Shown here: one piece after another, positions 27,222-37,111 of the stretch
Layout of the letters: the number at the start of each line of letters is the position of its first letter
How positions within the stretch are numbered: position 1 is the first letter of the stretch
NCBI GenBank assembly: GCA_003151275.1
Contig: PLXC01000020.1
Coordinates: forward strand, 1 to 64,000
From: Candidatus Melainabacteria bacterium
GTDB taxonomy: Bacteria > Cyanobacteriota > Vampirovibrionia > Obscuribacterales > Obscuribacteraceae
Direction: 5' to 3'
Length of the DNA stretch: 64,000 nucleotides
The notes under the pieces: model-generated
Databases searched by the model: none
Told to the model about the DNA's origin: nothing
The model's input: only the letters and a program-made list of their open reading frames with translations
Translations under genes and position numbers: made by a program

Positions 27222-28820
27222 TCACTTCTTTGCGGTTTTTTCTTCGTGATAATCAAGTTCAGTATTGATCGACCAGATGTTTTCTTTAGTCTTGACGCCG
27301 TTGGCGATATTCTCAACTGCAGTCATGGCTGTGAGCATCGAGTGATCCTGATTATTGTATTTATGCATGCCATTGCGACCGACAAGAAATAGGTTCTCGA
27401 AGCGGTCCATGAAGTGCTGCAGCTCATCGAACCGTTCGTAGGTGCCGAAGTAACCGGGATAGGTTTTGGGCATTTTAATTACAGTCGCATCGAGCACATC
27501 GGATGCATCGATGATCCCAATATGCTCTAATTCTTTAGTTGCGAATTGAACCAATTTCGCATCATCCCAGCTCCAAAACTCTTCGCTGTCGTTGCAGAAG
27601 TATTCGAGCCCCAGCCATACTTTTGTCGGATCGACGATCATATATGGGCTCCAGTTATTGAAAATTTGCAGGCGTCCAAGTTTGACGTCTGGCTCTTGAA
27701 TATAAATCCAATTGTCTGAAACAAGTTGGGTTCCGGTTTTCGTTTGTTCCGAAATTTTCAGTTTGTTGACGAGAAGGCCGACCGTAATAAAATCTCGATA
27801 GAGCAAGCCGTCACTGATCTGGGTTATTTCGGGACCTGGCTTGGGATCCATTGCTTGAATCAAATCTTTAATCGCCATCGTTGAGAAGAAATAGTCCCCT
27901 TCATATGTCCGATGTTCACCAGTAGTGGTGTCTTTTACTTCTATAGACTTAACAGCGTTCTCCGAGACGTTTATTTTTACAACGTCAACATCCATGACGA
28001 TCTTGCCGCCCATTTCATCGATGTGTTTGGCTACGTATTCCCACATTTGACCGGGTCCCAATTTGGGATAGAGAAAGCGTTCGATCAGGGATGTTTCTGT
28101 GTTCTTTTGCCTGATGTCCACAGCAGAAAACGAGCTCTGGAAAAAGTGACGCACGGCGCGCCACAATGACAGCCCCTTGATTCTTTGTGCGCCCCAGGCC
28201 GATGTGATTTGCGAGCACGGAACGCCCCAAACTTTCTCTGTATACGATTTGAAGAACGTGAGGTAAAGCTCTTTTCCAAATCTGTTGGTCAGAAATTCGT
28301 CTAGCGACTTTTCTGGTTTGATTGGAAACAAACTCGCTTTCATGTAACTCAAGCCAACCTTGGCTGTCTTGAACAAACCCATGTTCATCACAGTACTTGG
28401 TGTCAAGCTGATTGGATAATCAAAGAATTTGCGCATGAAGTATATACGCGATTTTCGATTGCGCACGAGCATGACCCTGTCTTCTTTTGCCGGATCAGGT
28501 GCGTTATTTTGAGATTCTACCGAAGTGGTCTTGCGCTGATAAGTGACTATTTGACTCTTGTCTTCAAGAGCCTCCAGTGGCATGACGTCTAACCACCATT
28601 GCATAACTCGGTCTGATTTCGAAAAAAATCGATGACCGCCGATATCGATCCGGTTACCTTTGTAATTGACAGTGCGAGCTAATCCGCCCAGATAATCAGT
28701 GCGCTCGAGGACGATTGGTTTGACCGATGTATGTTTCAATAATTCGAAAGCAGCTGTCAATCCAGCCGGTCCGGCCCCGATTATTACGGCCGTTTGCTGG
28801 CTACCAGCGTTGTTTTCCAT
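27222..28820 (-). CDS. NAD(P)/FAD-dependent oxidoreductase, amino-oxidase-like
   Basis: A 532-residue flavoprotein. The N-terminal FAD-binding Rossmann motif is [17 protein letters not shown], followed by [13 protein letters not shown] and [17 protein letters not shown]. The C-terminal FAD-contact segment is [20 protein letters not shown]. Proteins of this type resemble UDP-galactopyranose mutase and protoporphyrinogen oxidase-like enzymes and are common in exopolysaccharide loci, where their exact reaction is usually unassigned. It stands upstream of the MBOAT unit on the same strand with a 272-base gap that shows no other feature. Confidence 0.85.
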   Translation of the reverse strand: MENNAGSQQTAVIIGAGPAGLTAAFELLKHTSVKPIVLERTDYLGGLARTVNYKGNRIDIGGHRFFSKSDRVMQWWLDVMPLEALEDKSQIVTYQRKTTSVESQNNAPDPAKEDRVMLVRNRKSRIYFMRKFFDYPISLTPSTVMNMGLFKTAKVGLSYMKASLFPIKPEKSLDEFLTNRFGKELYLTFFKSYTEKVWGVPCSQITSAWGAQRIKGLSLWRAVRHFFQSSFSAVDIRQKNTETSLIERFLYPKLGPGQMWEYVAKHIDEMGGKIVMDVDVVKINVSENAVKSIEVKDTTTGEHRTYEGDYFFSTMAIKDLIQAMDPKPGPEITQISDGLLYRDFITVGLLVNKLKISEQTKTGTQLVSDNWIYIQEPDVKLGRLQIFNNWSPYMIVDPTKVWLGLEYFCNDSEEFWSWDDAKLVQFATKELEHIGIIDASDVLDATVIKMPKTYPGYFGTYERFDELQHFMDRFENLFLVGRNGMHKYNNQDHSMLTAMTAVENIANGVKTKENIWSINTELDYHEEKTAKK

Positions 28821-28950
28821 TGATCTTGTCAGACCTGCGTGAAGGAAGCTTCGTCCGCTCGCTTGATAATGCGATGCTTAGCCATCCGTAGTGGATCTTA
28901 CACAATTTGGGAGACCGTGTCACATGCAAAGCTCAAAGTCGGTCATTTAA

Positions 28951-30081
28951 CTACGCTCGACCGCTGGCAACTGTAGGAGCTTGGGGTTGGTTGACTTGGC
29001 CGGCTGAGTCTTCAATTGGAATGATCGGCATCGCTTTGATGCCCTGAATTTTATCTCGTGTGTGAAGCAGAACGCCACACCAGAATGCGATGCCGCAGTA
29101 AACAAAATACAGCCAATGCATAAATATCGCTGGTATCGTAAATAGTGCGCCGCGACGCTTGACGAAGAAGCTGTATGTGCCGAGATTTAAGGCGAACAAT
29201 ACGATTGCCAGGGCAACGGCTGCAGTACCAGCATGTGGCACGAAAGGCGTCAGCGTTAAGGACAACAACAGCAGGTAGATAAGCACAAGACTGAGACGCT
29301 GATCGTTGCCGAGATTGAGGTCATTGATCAATCGAGATTTGTCGCTAAGAATCAGACGAGTCCAAGGAATACCACGATCGAAAACATCCGTTTTCAACAA
29401 ACACATAAGTGTCCAATTTTTGTAGTGTTTGACTTGTACTTTTTTGGACAAAACAATCTTGCCGCCCGCCTGCTTGATGCGATAACCAAGATCGATATCC
29501 TCGATACTTGGTCGCTTGTACGTGTTCACGTCAAACCCACCCAGAGCTAGGAAGAGCGAACGCCTTACAACTCCACAACCGGACCAAAACGTTGAAGCAT
29601 CTTCGCTGCTTTGTTGGTGCACGTAATGGTGCATCAAGTTTTTATACTGACTTAAAAATGATGGTGCTCGTGGACGTTCGTCATAAGAACCGAACAAGGC
29701 GTCGATGGCTGTGTCGCCGGAGAGGATGGCGGCCATGTTCCTGAAGGTCTTAGCGTTAACTTCACAATCCGCATCGATGAAACAGACGTATTCACCGACT
29801 GCATAGCGCGACCCGATATTGCGAGCAGCGCCCGGACCCAGTCGACCTTCGGTACTCATCACGGTCGCTCCATAGTGCCTTGCAAGCGCCGCAGATTGGT
29901 CTGTAGAGCCGTCGTCGACAACGATTAGTTCCCAATTAGTGGGTTTCCATCTAACGATTGCTGCCAGGCAGTCATCGAATTGATCGCCGCCGTTGTATAC
30001 AGGCACAATAATCGAGACACGTGGAGTAACCGTCGTAGGTCCGGTCCTAATTGGGGTCAATGGTTTCTCTCTCTCAATCAT
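28951..30081 (-). CDS. Glycosyltransferase family 2 with membrane tail
   Basis: A 376-residue GT-A enzyme. The start of the catalytic domain is VSIIVPVYNGG, then LIVVDDGSTDQSAAL and the canonical metal-binding CFIDADCEVN, with a later acceptor-side motif RPSIEDIDLGYRIKQAGG. Two or three hydrophobic segments at the C-terminus (about 255-340) anchor it in the inner membrane. It probably adds a sugar to a lipid-linked intermediate at the cytoplasmic face. It is transcribed with the FAD oxidoreductase (130-base gap). Unlike the GT2 quartet at 36-41 kb, it keeps a standard DxD. Confidence 0.9.
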   Translation of the reverse strand: MIEREKPLTPIRTGPTTVTPRVSIIVPVYNGGDQFDDCLAAIVRWKPTNWELIVVDDGSTDQSAALARHYGATVMSTEGRLGPGAARNIGSRYAVGEYVCFIDADCEVNAKTFRNMAAILSGDTAIDALFGSYDERPRAPSFLSQYKNLMHHYVHQQSSEDASTFWSGCGVVRRSLFLALGGFDVNTYKRPSIEDIDLGYRIKQAGGKIVLSKKVQVKHYKNWTLMCLLKTDVFDRGIPWTRLILSDKSRLINDLNLGNDQRLSLVLIYLLLLSLTLTPFVPHAGTAAVALAIVLFALNLGTYSFFVKRRGALFTIPAIFMHWLYFVYCGIAFWCGVLLHTRDKIQGIKAMPIIPIEDSAGQVNQPQAPTVASGRA

Positions 30082-30469
30082 CCATGTTTTCGCGCATTAT
30101 TTGCGAATTGATAGCAACTTCGAGTCAGTCACTTATTTCCATCATCGAACGAATTCGCAATTGGTCACGTAGTAATTGCTCTCGTGAATGTCAAGAGCTT
30201 TGAGCTGAGTACAGCTAAGAGATTGCCAAATTGGAAGGAGATAGTAAAGAGCGAATTCATAATAATTTGGACGCCCTAATTTCTTTCAGCACTTGGCTAC
30301 TGCGCATAATGCCAACTCGTTTAGCTTTGTCACTTAAAAGCGCGAGTCGTTGATAAATTCTAATTGGCGCAGTTGTAAATACGTGTTTCGAACTTCACTA
30401 CATTCGGACATATTCAACGCATAGCATTTGCTGGATGCCAAGTGAATTTGTAAAAGAAAAGGTTGCCAT
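30082..30469. other. Intergenic region, 388 bases
   Basis: AT-rich spacer between the flippase stop and the GT2 start, both minus strand. I see no RNA gene, credible ORF or strong hairpin. It presumably carries the GT2 promoter. Confidence 0.4.
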
Positions 30470-31978
30470 CTAATCCGCGGTTTTTACAACTAAATAACTG
30501 TCGACTGGTTTGCTTGAAGTCTCGCCTGAATTCACGGACTCAGAGATCGGTTTGTTTTTTTTTGCCTTCTTCTTGAACATCACTCTGGCATCATCCACAG
30601 TGACGGCGCGGAGCAGAAACAACGCCGCAACATAGACACTTCCGCCAAGAATAATTTGAAAAACAAGGTGCAATGAATGGGCGAATTGGATGACGGGAAT
30701 CATAAGACCGGCGCAAATGGCTGGTTTCCAGAGATAGCGCCCAAGTGGCACTTTGCCGACGAATTTTTGCGCTGAAATGTAATCCAGAATCAAAATCAGG
30801 ACTTCGCACGCTAGGTTGGCTAGAGCTGCTCCAACCATTCCCCATTGTTTGATCACCATCACGTTCAAGGCGATATTTACCAGAGCGGCCAGAGACATGA
30901 TGCGAAGGTCATTGCCCTGGCGGTTAAAGGAGATGAGCAGGACGCGATAGGTTCTGCTCATCATGTGTACTCCGAAGAGTGCCAGGAGGATTTGCAATGC
31001 AGGCACTGCGGGCAGGTATGCCTTGCCGTAAAGTAAGAGGACCAGTGGTTCAGCGATCATGATGCCACCAACTGCGGCACCAACTGCGATCGCTGACGAG
31101 ATGCGCATGACACGATTGATCAGGTCTTCTATTGTATGAAAGCCTTGCACGTAAGCTTGTGCCAGCGTGGGTCTAAGGGCTGTGTAGTAGGCAACTGTGA
31201 TCAATATCAGCATCCAAACGATGCGAAAAGATGATCCATACAGTCCTGTCGCTTCCGAGCCCACCCACAGACCGAGCAGCAAGATATCGAAGTTTTCGAT
31301 AATCCTTCCGACCAGAGCTGATCCCACCAGGGGTAGTGACCCTGACACGAACTTCTTGACTGTGGCTAAATCGAAACCGACTTTTATCATTCCGAATGTG
31401 CGGACATAAGTAACGAGAAGATAGCTCACAGCTATACAGCGAGTCACAAGTGTCAAGATTGGAATATAGATGACGTCACTGGGTTGGCGAATGAAGGCGA
31501 AGACGCCGACCGCCATCAGCGCTTGACACATGCAGTCAGACACTATGGCCGGTACCATCGATTTACTGCCAAGAAAAACCCAATTGAGGTCGAGCGCGCT
31601 GGGTAACATGGTGGCGCCGGAGATGAGGATGATCGTTTTCGTCAATGCCGGCACAGGCATCAACCATGTAGCCACGCCGAGACAGGCCAGTGCTGGTATA
31701 AGCATCATCAGGCGCAAGCTCAGTACTGTCTTGACGATCGTCTGCACGGGCGTTATGCCTCGCGCTACTTCGAGGGGACCCCAGGCGTCAAATCCGAAAT
31801 CAACTGTGATGCCTACGTAGGCAAGCACGGTCATGGCAAAAACGATCGCACCATATTCATCGGGCAGCAGCACGCGTGTCATTTGAATAGTGACTGCGAA
31901 AGCCAATACTCGACTGATCATTTGACCGGCCGAGAGGATTGCGAAATTACGGCTGATACCGTGACGATCCTTAGTCAT
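30470..31978 (-). CDS. Oligosaccharide flippase (Wzx/polysaccharide biosynthesis protein)
   Basis: A 502-residue polytopic protein with 12-14 predicted spans, of the MOP exporter superfamily (Wzx/PST type). The N-terminus ISRNFAILSAGQMISRVLAF is the usual opening, and DEYGAIVFAMTVLAYVG follows. It would flip undecaprenyl-linked repeat units across the inner membrane. The last 45 residues are a charged Lys/Ser-rich cytoplasmic tail. It is the only flippase in the window and so the likely exporter for the cluster. No Wzy or Wzz is obvious unless one of the GT-C-like proteins fills that role. Confidence 0.9.
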   Translation of the reverse strand: MTKDRHGISRNFAILSAGQMISRVLAFAVTIQMTRVLLPDEYGAIVFAMTVLAYVGITVDFGFDAWGPLEVARGITPVQTIVKTVLSLRLMMLIPALACLGVATWLMPVPALTKTIILISGATMLPSALDLNWVFLGSKSMVPAIVSDCMCQALMAVGVFAFIRQPSDVIYIPILTLVTRCIAVSYLLVTYVRTFGMIKVGFDLATVKKFVSGSLPLVGSALVGRIIENFDILLLGLWVGSEATGLYGSSFRIVWMLILITVAYYTALRPTLAQAYVQGFHTIEDLINRVMRISSAIAVGAAVGGIMIAEPLVLLLYGKAYLPAVPALQILLALFGVHMMSRTYRVLLISFNRQGNDLRIMSLAALVNIALNVMVIKQWGMVGAALANLACEVLILILDYISAQKFVGKVPLGRYLWKPAICAGLMIPVIQFAHSLHLVFQIILGGSVYVAALFLLRAVTVDDARVMFKKKAKKNKPISESVNSGETSSKPVDSYLVVKTAD

Positions 31979-32053
31979 CAGTCAGACTCGCTACCTGCGC
32001 AAGCAGCCAATTCTCTGTGAGCGTTCATTCAATCAGGCTCGTTTGTTTGCGAA

Positions 32054-32962
32054 CTAAGGCTTGCGCGCTACAAAGCCGCTGGAGTGTCCGAAGGGAAGGT
32101 CGATGTTGGCAGCCAGTAGGGATGCTTCTAGTGCCAGTTCAGTGTGCATGATGCGATTGAGCCAACCCAATTTGTTGGAATAATTTTTGATCGCGAGACC
32201 GGGACCAATCGCCTTGGTTGTGTTTGTGAGTTTGTGTCCATGCCCATGATCGTGACCATGGTCATGTCCATGATCGTGTCCATGGTCGTGGCTATGACCG
32301 TGATCGTGATCATGGTGACCGCGATTTTTGAAGGCATTTACATATTCGCGAAGTGCACCGAATGCACTAGGCAGAGCGTTCAAATAAGTCGCGCGTTCGA
32401 CGATGAATCCGGATTGTCGGAGCATTTTAGTCACGGTTGGCACATCGTAGCGCCGATATTGATTGGCGTCTGCGCCTTTCAATGCCACTCGACCCCATGA
32501 CGAATTCGTTCGTAAGTAGACCAAACCACCTGGTTTGAGAAGTCTCTTGAACTCTGTGATTGCCTTATCATCGGCGCCGGCACCCGATAAGTGTTGAAGC
32601 GTATCGATGCAAATAATTAAGTCAACGCTGTTTGCTGGCAATGGAACATCAGTGGCGCTTCCAAGCACCAATTTGGTGGCGCCGCGCATTTCGCAGAATT
32701 TCAAAGCATGTTCTGAATAATCAAGTCCGATCGGTTCTGCGGCTAGGGGGTATTGTTTTTGCACAAAGTCCAGCAGATAGCCGGTTCCGCATCCAATATC
32801 GAGCACCTGGATATTTTTCATATCGGCAGTCGGCTTGCGCAGCAATGCCACCATCGCGTCACGCATACCTTGTGCCCACCAATGACTCTCTTCGATGTCG
32901 TAGAGGCGCTGGTAGTATTCAGGTTCAAATATTTGCGGCGCGGATTCTAATTTTGTGCTCAT
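32054..32962 (-). CDS. Class I SAM methyltransferase with His-rich insert
   Basis: A 302-residue methyltransferase. SAM-binding motif I is VLDIGCGTGYLLDF (about 53-66), then GLDYSEHAL and LIICIDTLQHLS, typical of the UbiE/methyltransf_11 group. Residues 216-243 form a His/Asp/Gly run (HHDHDHGHSHDHGH and onward) that interrupts the C-terminal part and could bind Zn, Ni or Cu; such insertions are not normal for the family. The ATG is at 32962, 75 bases upstream of the flippase. A sugar or lipid methylation role is inferred from context. Confidence 0.85.
   Translation of the reverse strand: MSTKLESAPQIFEPEYYQRLYDIEESHWWAQGMRDAMVALLRKPTADMKNIQVLDIGCGTGYLLDFVQKQYPLAAEPIGLDYSEHALKFCEMRGATKLVLGSATDVPLPANSVDLIICIDTLQHLSGAGADDKAITEFKRLLKPGGLVYLRTNSSWGRVALKGADANQYRRYDVPTVTKMLRQSGFIVERATYLNALPSAFGALREYVNAFKNRGHHDHDHGHSHDHGHDHGHDHGHDHGHGHKLTNTTKAIGPGLAIKNYSNKLGWLNRIMHTELALEASLLAANIDLPFGHSSGFVARKP
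32234..32317 (-). repeat. Short tandem repeat encoding (Asp-His-Gly-His)n
   Basis: On the minus strand, 12-base units like GACCATGGTCAT/GACCATGGACAT repeat through this stretch and encode DHGH steps. Codons vary between GAT/GAC and CAT/CAC, so the tract is not freshly expanded. Confidence 0.85.
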
Positions 32963-33119
32963 AAATGGTCCTTGCTTCCTCTTATCCGAAAACGGTTTGG
33001 AGAGATTGGTCTGTCAACCCAGCTGGTGCTTTCACGGGCGCGATCAACCTGCGCATTTAGGATAACCCGTTTGTCAACATCCAATCATTCGCCCGGTTTC
33101 ATACTGGTTTGACATTCTC

Positions 33120-33131
33120 CTGAACGTTCAG
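33120..33131. promoter_or_regulatory. Palindrome CTGAACGTTCAG, possible operator
   Basis: A perfect 12-bp palindrome in the divergent region between the methyltransferase and the GT39-like gene. A TTGACA at 33109-33114 lies just before it on the plus strand, so the palindrome would fall inside the spacer of a plus-strand promoter. The matching -10 is poor, so the call is weak. Confidence 0.3.
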
Positions 33132-33254
33132 TGCCTAAACCGGGAAAGCCTTTCTGGCGCTGGATTCTCTGCCGAAGAATTCTTTTATAACGCTCGTCTA
33201 ATCTTTCTTAAGAACGTAGTAACGCGTAATGTGTAGCATGGTCTAGTCACTGCT

Positions 33255-35018
33255 ATGCGCCTCCTCACAATCACTCGATTAATGACACTGCGAATTACCA
33301 AGGAATCTATGCCGGTTGTCTTCCTCGGCACCATTTTTGTGATTGCTGCTTTTATGCTGCCTGGCACATGGCACATTGACGCCGCCATTCCAGCTGGTTC
33401 GGTTAGTTCTCCGGACAAGAATCTGATCATCGCCCGAATTTGCTGTTTTTTAGACGGCGTCTGGTGCCTGTATGTTGGTTTGTCCGGTTGGCGTTGGCAT
33501 GGACTTGGACCCGAATCGTTAATCGTCCCCAAGCGGATGGATGAGGACGAACCAATTTCTAGAAAAACAGCAACTTTGATTTTGATGTTTATTGTTCTTG
33601 CAGCTTTGGTCTTACGACTGCTGTACTTAAACACAAGTTTTTGGCTGGACGAAATAACGCCGTTAACTTTTTACCGCGATAGTTCTGTCTTTGGTTTGCT
33701 GACTACATATTTCAGCACTAACAATCATTTGCTTTACACACTCCTGGAGAAGTTGGCAGTCGCAGCGTTTGGGGAGCAGGAATGGGCAGTGCGGTTGCCC
33801 TCCGTTCTCTTTGGTGTAGCCAGTGTGCCAGTTTTATATTTGTTAACGCGGTTGATAGCGAGCAGAGTTGTCGCATTAGGCAGCGCCCTGCTGCTAGCGG
33901 TTTCCTATCAGCACATATTTTTTTCGCAGAATGCCCGTGGTTATACTGCGCACGTGTTCTTCACGCTGGCTGCGACGATCTTTTTAATTCGTGGTCTTAA
34001 GAAAGACAAGGTTGTCCACTGGGTGTGTTATTGCGTTTGTATGTTTTTCAATCTTGCGGCTATCATCGCCAGCCTCTCTGTTCTTATCGCACACGCACTG
34101 ATAGGAACGATTGCAGCTATTGTTGTACAAAGAAGAGGGGGAGCCGGATACCCGCTTTTTCGGAGGCTTGCTGCTGTTCTTTTTCTGACCCTACTGCTGG
34201 TATTACATCTCTATAGCATAATTTTCCCCCAGGCTTACATGGTGGTGCAAGAGACGTACCATGTTCAGTCAACAGGCTTCACGCTTTTCTCTGTAGAATT
34301 TGCCAACGAGGTTATACGTGGCTTAAAGGTTGCTAGTGGACCGATTGTTTTGCTCGCTGCAATTCCAGCATTGGTTGTCGCTGTTGCCGGAGTCAGCACG
34401 ATATATCGATGTAGCTGGGTTCTGTTAGCAGCATTGGTTTTACCTGAACTCCTGCTAGCTGTGTATTTGCTGAAATTGGGGTTGGCGGTATCACCTAGAT
34501 TTTTCCTTCTCGCTCTGCCTTTTGCGCTGCTTGTTGGTGCAGTTGGACTTTATAACGTCGCTCGTTCAATCCTGCTCCGTCTTCATCGATCAAACTTACT
34601 CCAGTACGCTTTTGTTCTGGGCATGCTCTGTGTTTCATTGGTGAGCATTCCGGCGCTTTGTCAGTATTATCGGATACCCAAGCAGGATTTCAGATCCGCG
34701 GTGTTGTACCTGAAATCAAGGACAGGGGAGGTATTTCCGGTATCCATCTACACCGCCAGAGAGGGATTTGCGTATTACGCCAATCGAATTGGCTGGCATA
34801 AAAACATCGAATACTTCGACGCCAGAACCATCCCCGAGTTTACGGCGATACTGCAAACGCGCAAACCAAATCAACTCTATTTGGTGACAACTTTTCCGCG
34901 CGCGCTGCATCTGGACCATCCGGAACTTGAGCCGCTCATGGAGAAATATTGGATGATCGACAAAGTTTTTCCTGGTTCAATTGGTGACGGCGATTTAACT
35001 GTATGGAAACCTCGTTAG
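33255..35018 (+). CDS. GT39/ArnT-like GT-C glycosyltransferase
   Basis: A 587-residue polytopic membrane protein with roughly ten to twelve spans and a C-terminal periplasmic domain of about 100 residues. The first outer loop carries the catalytic acidic pair in FWLDEITPL (about 131-135), as in PMT_2/ArnT-type enzymes that take sugars from polyprenyl-phosphate donors. SQNARGYTAHVFF is a further family-like motif. It first encodes a two-span segment (1-65). The ATG at 33255 is the furthest plausible start; 33282 and 33309 are alternatives. It opens the plus-strand half of the glycan cluster. Confidence 0.8.
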   Translation: MRLLTITRLMTLRITKESMPVVFLGTIFVIAAFMLPGTWHIDAAIPAGSVSSPDKNLIIARICCFLDGVWCLYVGLSGWRWHGLGPESLIVPKRMDEDEPISRKTATLILMFIVLAALVLRLLYLNTSFWLDEITPLTFYRDSSVFGLLTTYFSTNNHLLYTLLEKLAVAAFGEQEWAVRLPSVLFGVASVPVLYLLTRLIASRVVALGSALLLAVSYQHIFFSQNARGYTAHVFFTLAATIFLIRGLKKDKVVHWVCYCVCMFFNLAAIIASLSVLIAHALIGTIAAIVVQRRGGAGYPLFRRLAAVLFLTLLLVLHLYSIIFPQAYMVVQETYHVQSTGFTLFSVEFANEVIRGLKVASGPIVLLAAIPALVVAVAGVSTIYRCSWVLLAALVLPELLLAVYLLKLGLAVSPRFFLLALPFALLVGAVGLYNVARSILLRLHRSNLLQYAFVLGMLCVSLVSIPALCQYYRIPKQDFRSAVLYLKSRTGEVFPVSIYTAREGFAYYANRIGWHKNIEYFDARTIPEFTAILQTRKPNQLYLVTTFPRALHLDHPELEPLMEKYWMIDKVFPGSIGDGDLTVWKPR

Positions 35019-35100
35019 TTACACGCAGGGGCAATATCAACATCATCTGCTTTATTATGTTTTGGCTCCCCATTGAGCGTCGTGTTAGGGAACCTTGAAA

Positions 35101-36177
35101 ATGAGAACTGTCGTAATTGGGCTTGGCAAAGTTGCAGAACGAATTCATTTGCCTGCTTGCAAATCCGTTTCAGAAATAGATTTGGTGGCGGCCAGTGACA
35201 CCAACGCCGAACGACGACAGGCGATGAAAGAACAATTTTCCATCCCTACTGTTTACGCCGATTCACTTGAAATGATTGAGAAGGAAAAGCCCGATCTCGT
35301 CGTGATTGGCACTCCTCCTGAGTCGCACAAGGACCTATGCCTAGCGGCATTGAGAAGCGGTGCTCATGTTCTTTGCGAAAAGCCGTTCGTCTTGTCCCTC
35401 GAAGACGCGGACGAGGTTATCAATGAAGCTAAAAAGCAAGGAAAGAAACTTGCCGTAAATACTCAATATCGATATATGTCTACTTACAAGACGGCACAAG
35501 AACGAATAGCTGCAGGCGATTTTGGCCGGCTCTACTTCATTCATTGTTGGCAGCAGATGTATCATCCACCCGTTTTTGAAGGCGCCGATTCCTGGCGAGC
35601 ATCTCTAAAACAATCCACTCTTTTCGAATTCGGATCACATCCACTAGATTTGATTTGCACTTTCTTCGGCGAAAATCCTATCGATGTATATGCAAATATC
35701 CCCAAGGTTGCTGCGGAATATGATTCGGATGTTTTCGTGCAAATGACTTTGCGATTTTCCAACGATAGATTGGCTACGTTGGTACTCAACCGTGTCAGTC
35801 ACGCGCCTGAGAAGTACCTGGAGATGCGCTTAGACTGCGAAAAGGCGTCCGTTCGTATATCACTTGGTGGAGTGGCACGGGCTGGTATTGAACTATCTCG
35901 ACACAAAGGAACAAATCGTCCAGCGCTCAGAATGAGCTTCGTAAAAGGTGGGGAAGCGCGCATCGAATCCGCTGGCAGTTCGCGAGTGCTTGCCGTAGAG
36001 CGATCACCTGCATTCGCCTCCGCAACAGCGTCGCATTTGAGAACGTTCCTGAATCCTGCGGTAAATGGTGGAACTGAATTTGATACCGTGGAGCACGCCA
36101 GAAACATTTTGAGGATTATTTTCGCTGGCTATGAATCAGCCAAGACAGGGCAAATAGTTAAGTTGCAACAGACATGA
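35101..36177 (+). CDS. Gfo/Idh/MocA oxidoreductase 1
   Basis: About 358 residues. N-terminal NAD(P)-binding Rossmann fold with VVIGLGKVAERIHLPA and VAASDTNAERR, followed by the family signature HVLCEKPFVLSLEDADEV (catalytic Lys in CEKP) and the C-terminal alpha/beta domain. These enzymes oxidise or reduce sugar rings, often on nucleotide sugars. The ATG at 35101 has AGGGAA at 35087-35092 with an 8-base spacer; the TTG at 35095 is less likely. It precedes the first GT2 pair, so it probably makes a sugar donor for them. Confidence 0.9.
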   Translation: MRTVVIGLGKVAERIHLPACKSVSEIDLVAASDTNAERRQAMKEQFSIPTVYADSLEMIEKEKPDLVVIGTPPESHKDLCLAALRSGAHVLCEKPFVLSLEDADEVINEAKKQGKKLAVNTQYRYMSTYKTAQERIAAGDFGRLYFIHCWQQMYHPPVFEGADSWRASLKQSTLFEFGSHPLDLICTFFGENPIDVYANIPKVAAEYDSDVFVQMTLRFSNDRLATLVLNRVSHAPEKYLEMRLDCEKASVRISLGGVARAGIELSRHKGTNRPALRMSFVKGGEARIESAGSSRVLAVERSPAFASATASHLRTFLNPAVNGGTEFDTVEHARNILRIIFAGYESAKTGQIVKLQQT

Positions 36178-36220
36178 ACAATCTTCTGAAACTAACACTA
36201 GCCCTTGCTAGAGAAATGAT

Positions 36221-37111
36221 GTGACCGCTCCTGCCACCATATCAGTTGTGATTGCTTCTCAAAATGCGCGTGCAAGCATTGATCAGTGTTTAAATGCGGT
36301 TATTGAGCAAGTTCAGGGACTAGATGCAGAAATCCTAGTAGCAGATGCTTCTACTGACGGCACGGATTTGCTCATCGCTAAACACTTACACAATCCGAAT
36401 ATCACTTTACTTAGAGGTAATCCAGATGATTTGATCCCACACCTTTGGGGATTGGGAATGGATAGAGCAGTGGCGCCTATAGTGGCAATCACGAATGCTC
36501 AATGCATCCCTGAGGCCGCCTGGTTGTCATCAATTTTAAGGTCATTTGATTTAAATGATGTTTGTGGTGTGGGCGGACCAATATTGCCGCCTGTCAAAGG
36601 CTCGGCGCTTGATTGGGCGATTTATTTTTCACGGTTCACCGCCTTTATGCCACCTGTACTGAACGGAACGATCAAAGAATTGCCAGGCGACAATGTTGCG
36701 TATACTAAGGATGGACTGGACCGCTATTGGAAGAATCGGGATAAGGGTTTCTGGGAAACACTTTTTCATCACGAGTTACGAGTGAACAACGAATCCTTAT
36801 ATATGTCCTCTGATGTGAAGGTCCACTTGGCGCATACTGAGGATGCTGCAGACTTCTTTTCAGTGCGCTTGCGTCATGGTCGTCATTATGGCTCAACTCG
36901 TCCCAACACGAGTCTGCCCGCTAGGATAGCTCGAATTTTTTCCGCGCCAATTCTGGTGCCATACCTCGTCGGTCGAATCGGCGCGAGGGTACTTCGCAAG
37001 CGCAGTGATTTTCTGCCTCAATTTTTGATTGCTCTGCCATGGCTGGTTGTTTTTACTGTTGCCTGGTCGATTGGTGAGATCCAGGGTTATCTGGCTCCAA
37101 CTCATGAATGA
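36221..37111 (+). CDS. GT2 glycosyltransferase, quartet member 1
   Basis: A 296-residue GT-A protein with a GTG start. Fold markers are ISVVIASQNARASIDQCLNA and ILVADASTDGTD. At the place of the DxD metal motif it reads ITNAQC, lacking any Asp, so its activity is open. The acceptor-side segment is DWAIYFSRFTAFMPP, then ELPGDNVAYTKD and FWETLFHHELR. The C-terminus has two hydrophobic segments ending WSIGEIQGYL. This matches the three other quartet members. It overlaps the next gene by 8 bases. Confidence 0.8.
   Translation: MTAPATISVVIASQNARASIDQCLNAVIEQVQGLDAEILVADASTDGTDLLIAKHLHNPNITLLRGNPDDLIPHLWGLGMDRAVAPIVAITNAQCIPEAAWLSSILRSFDLNDVCGVGGPILPPVKGSALDWAIYFSRFTAFMPPVLNGTIKELPGDNVAYTKDGLDRYWKNRDKGFWETLFHHELRVNNESLYMSSDVKVHLAHTEDAADFFSVRLRHGRHYGSTRPNTSLPARIARIFSAPILVPYLVGRIGARVLRKRSDFLPQFLIALPWLVVFTVAWSIGEIQGYLAPTHE

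Noticed and set aside
33185..33634. A 149-codon minus-strand frame across the start of the GT39-like gene
   Set aside because: Basic, low-information composition; the opposite strand encodes obvious membrane spans.
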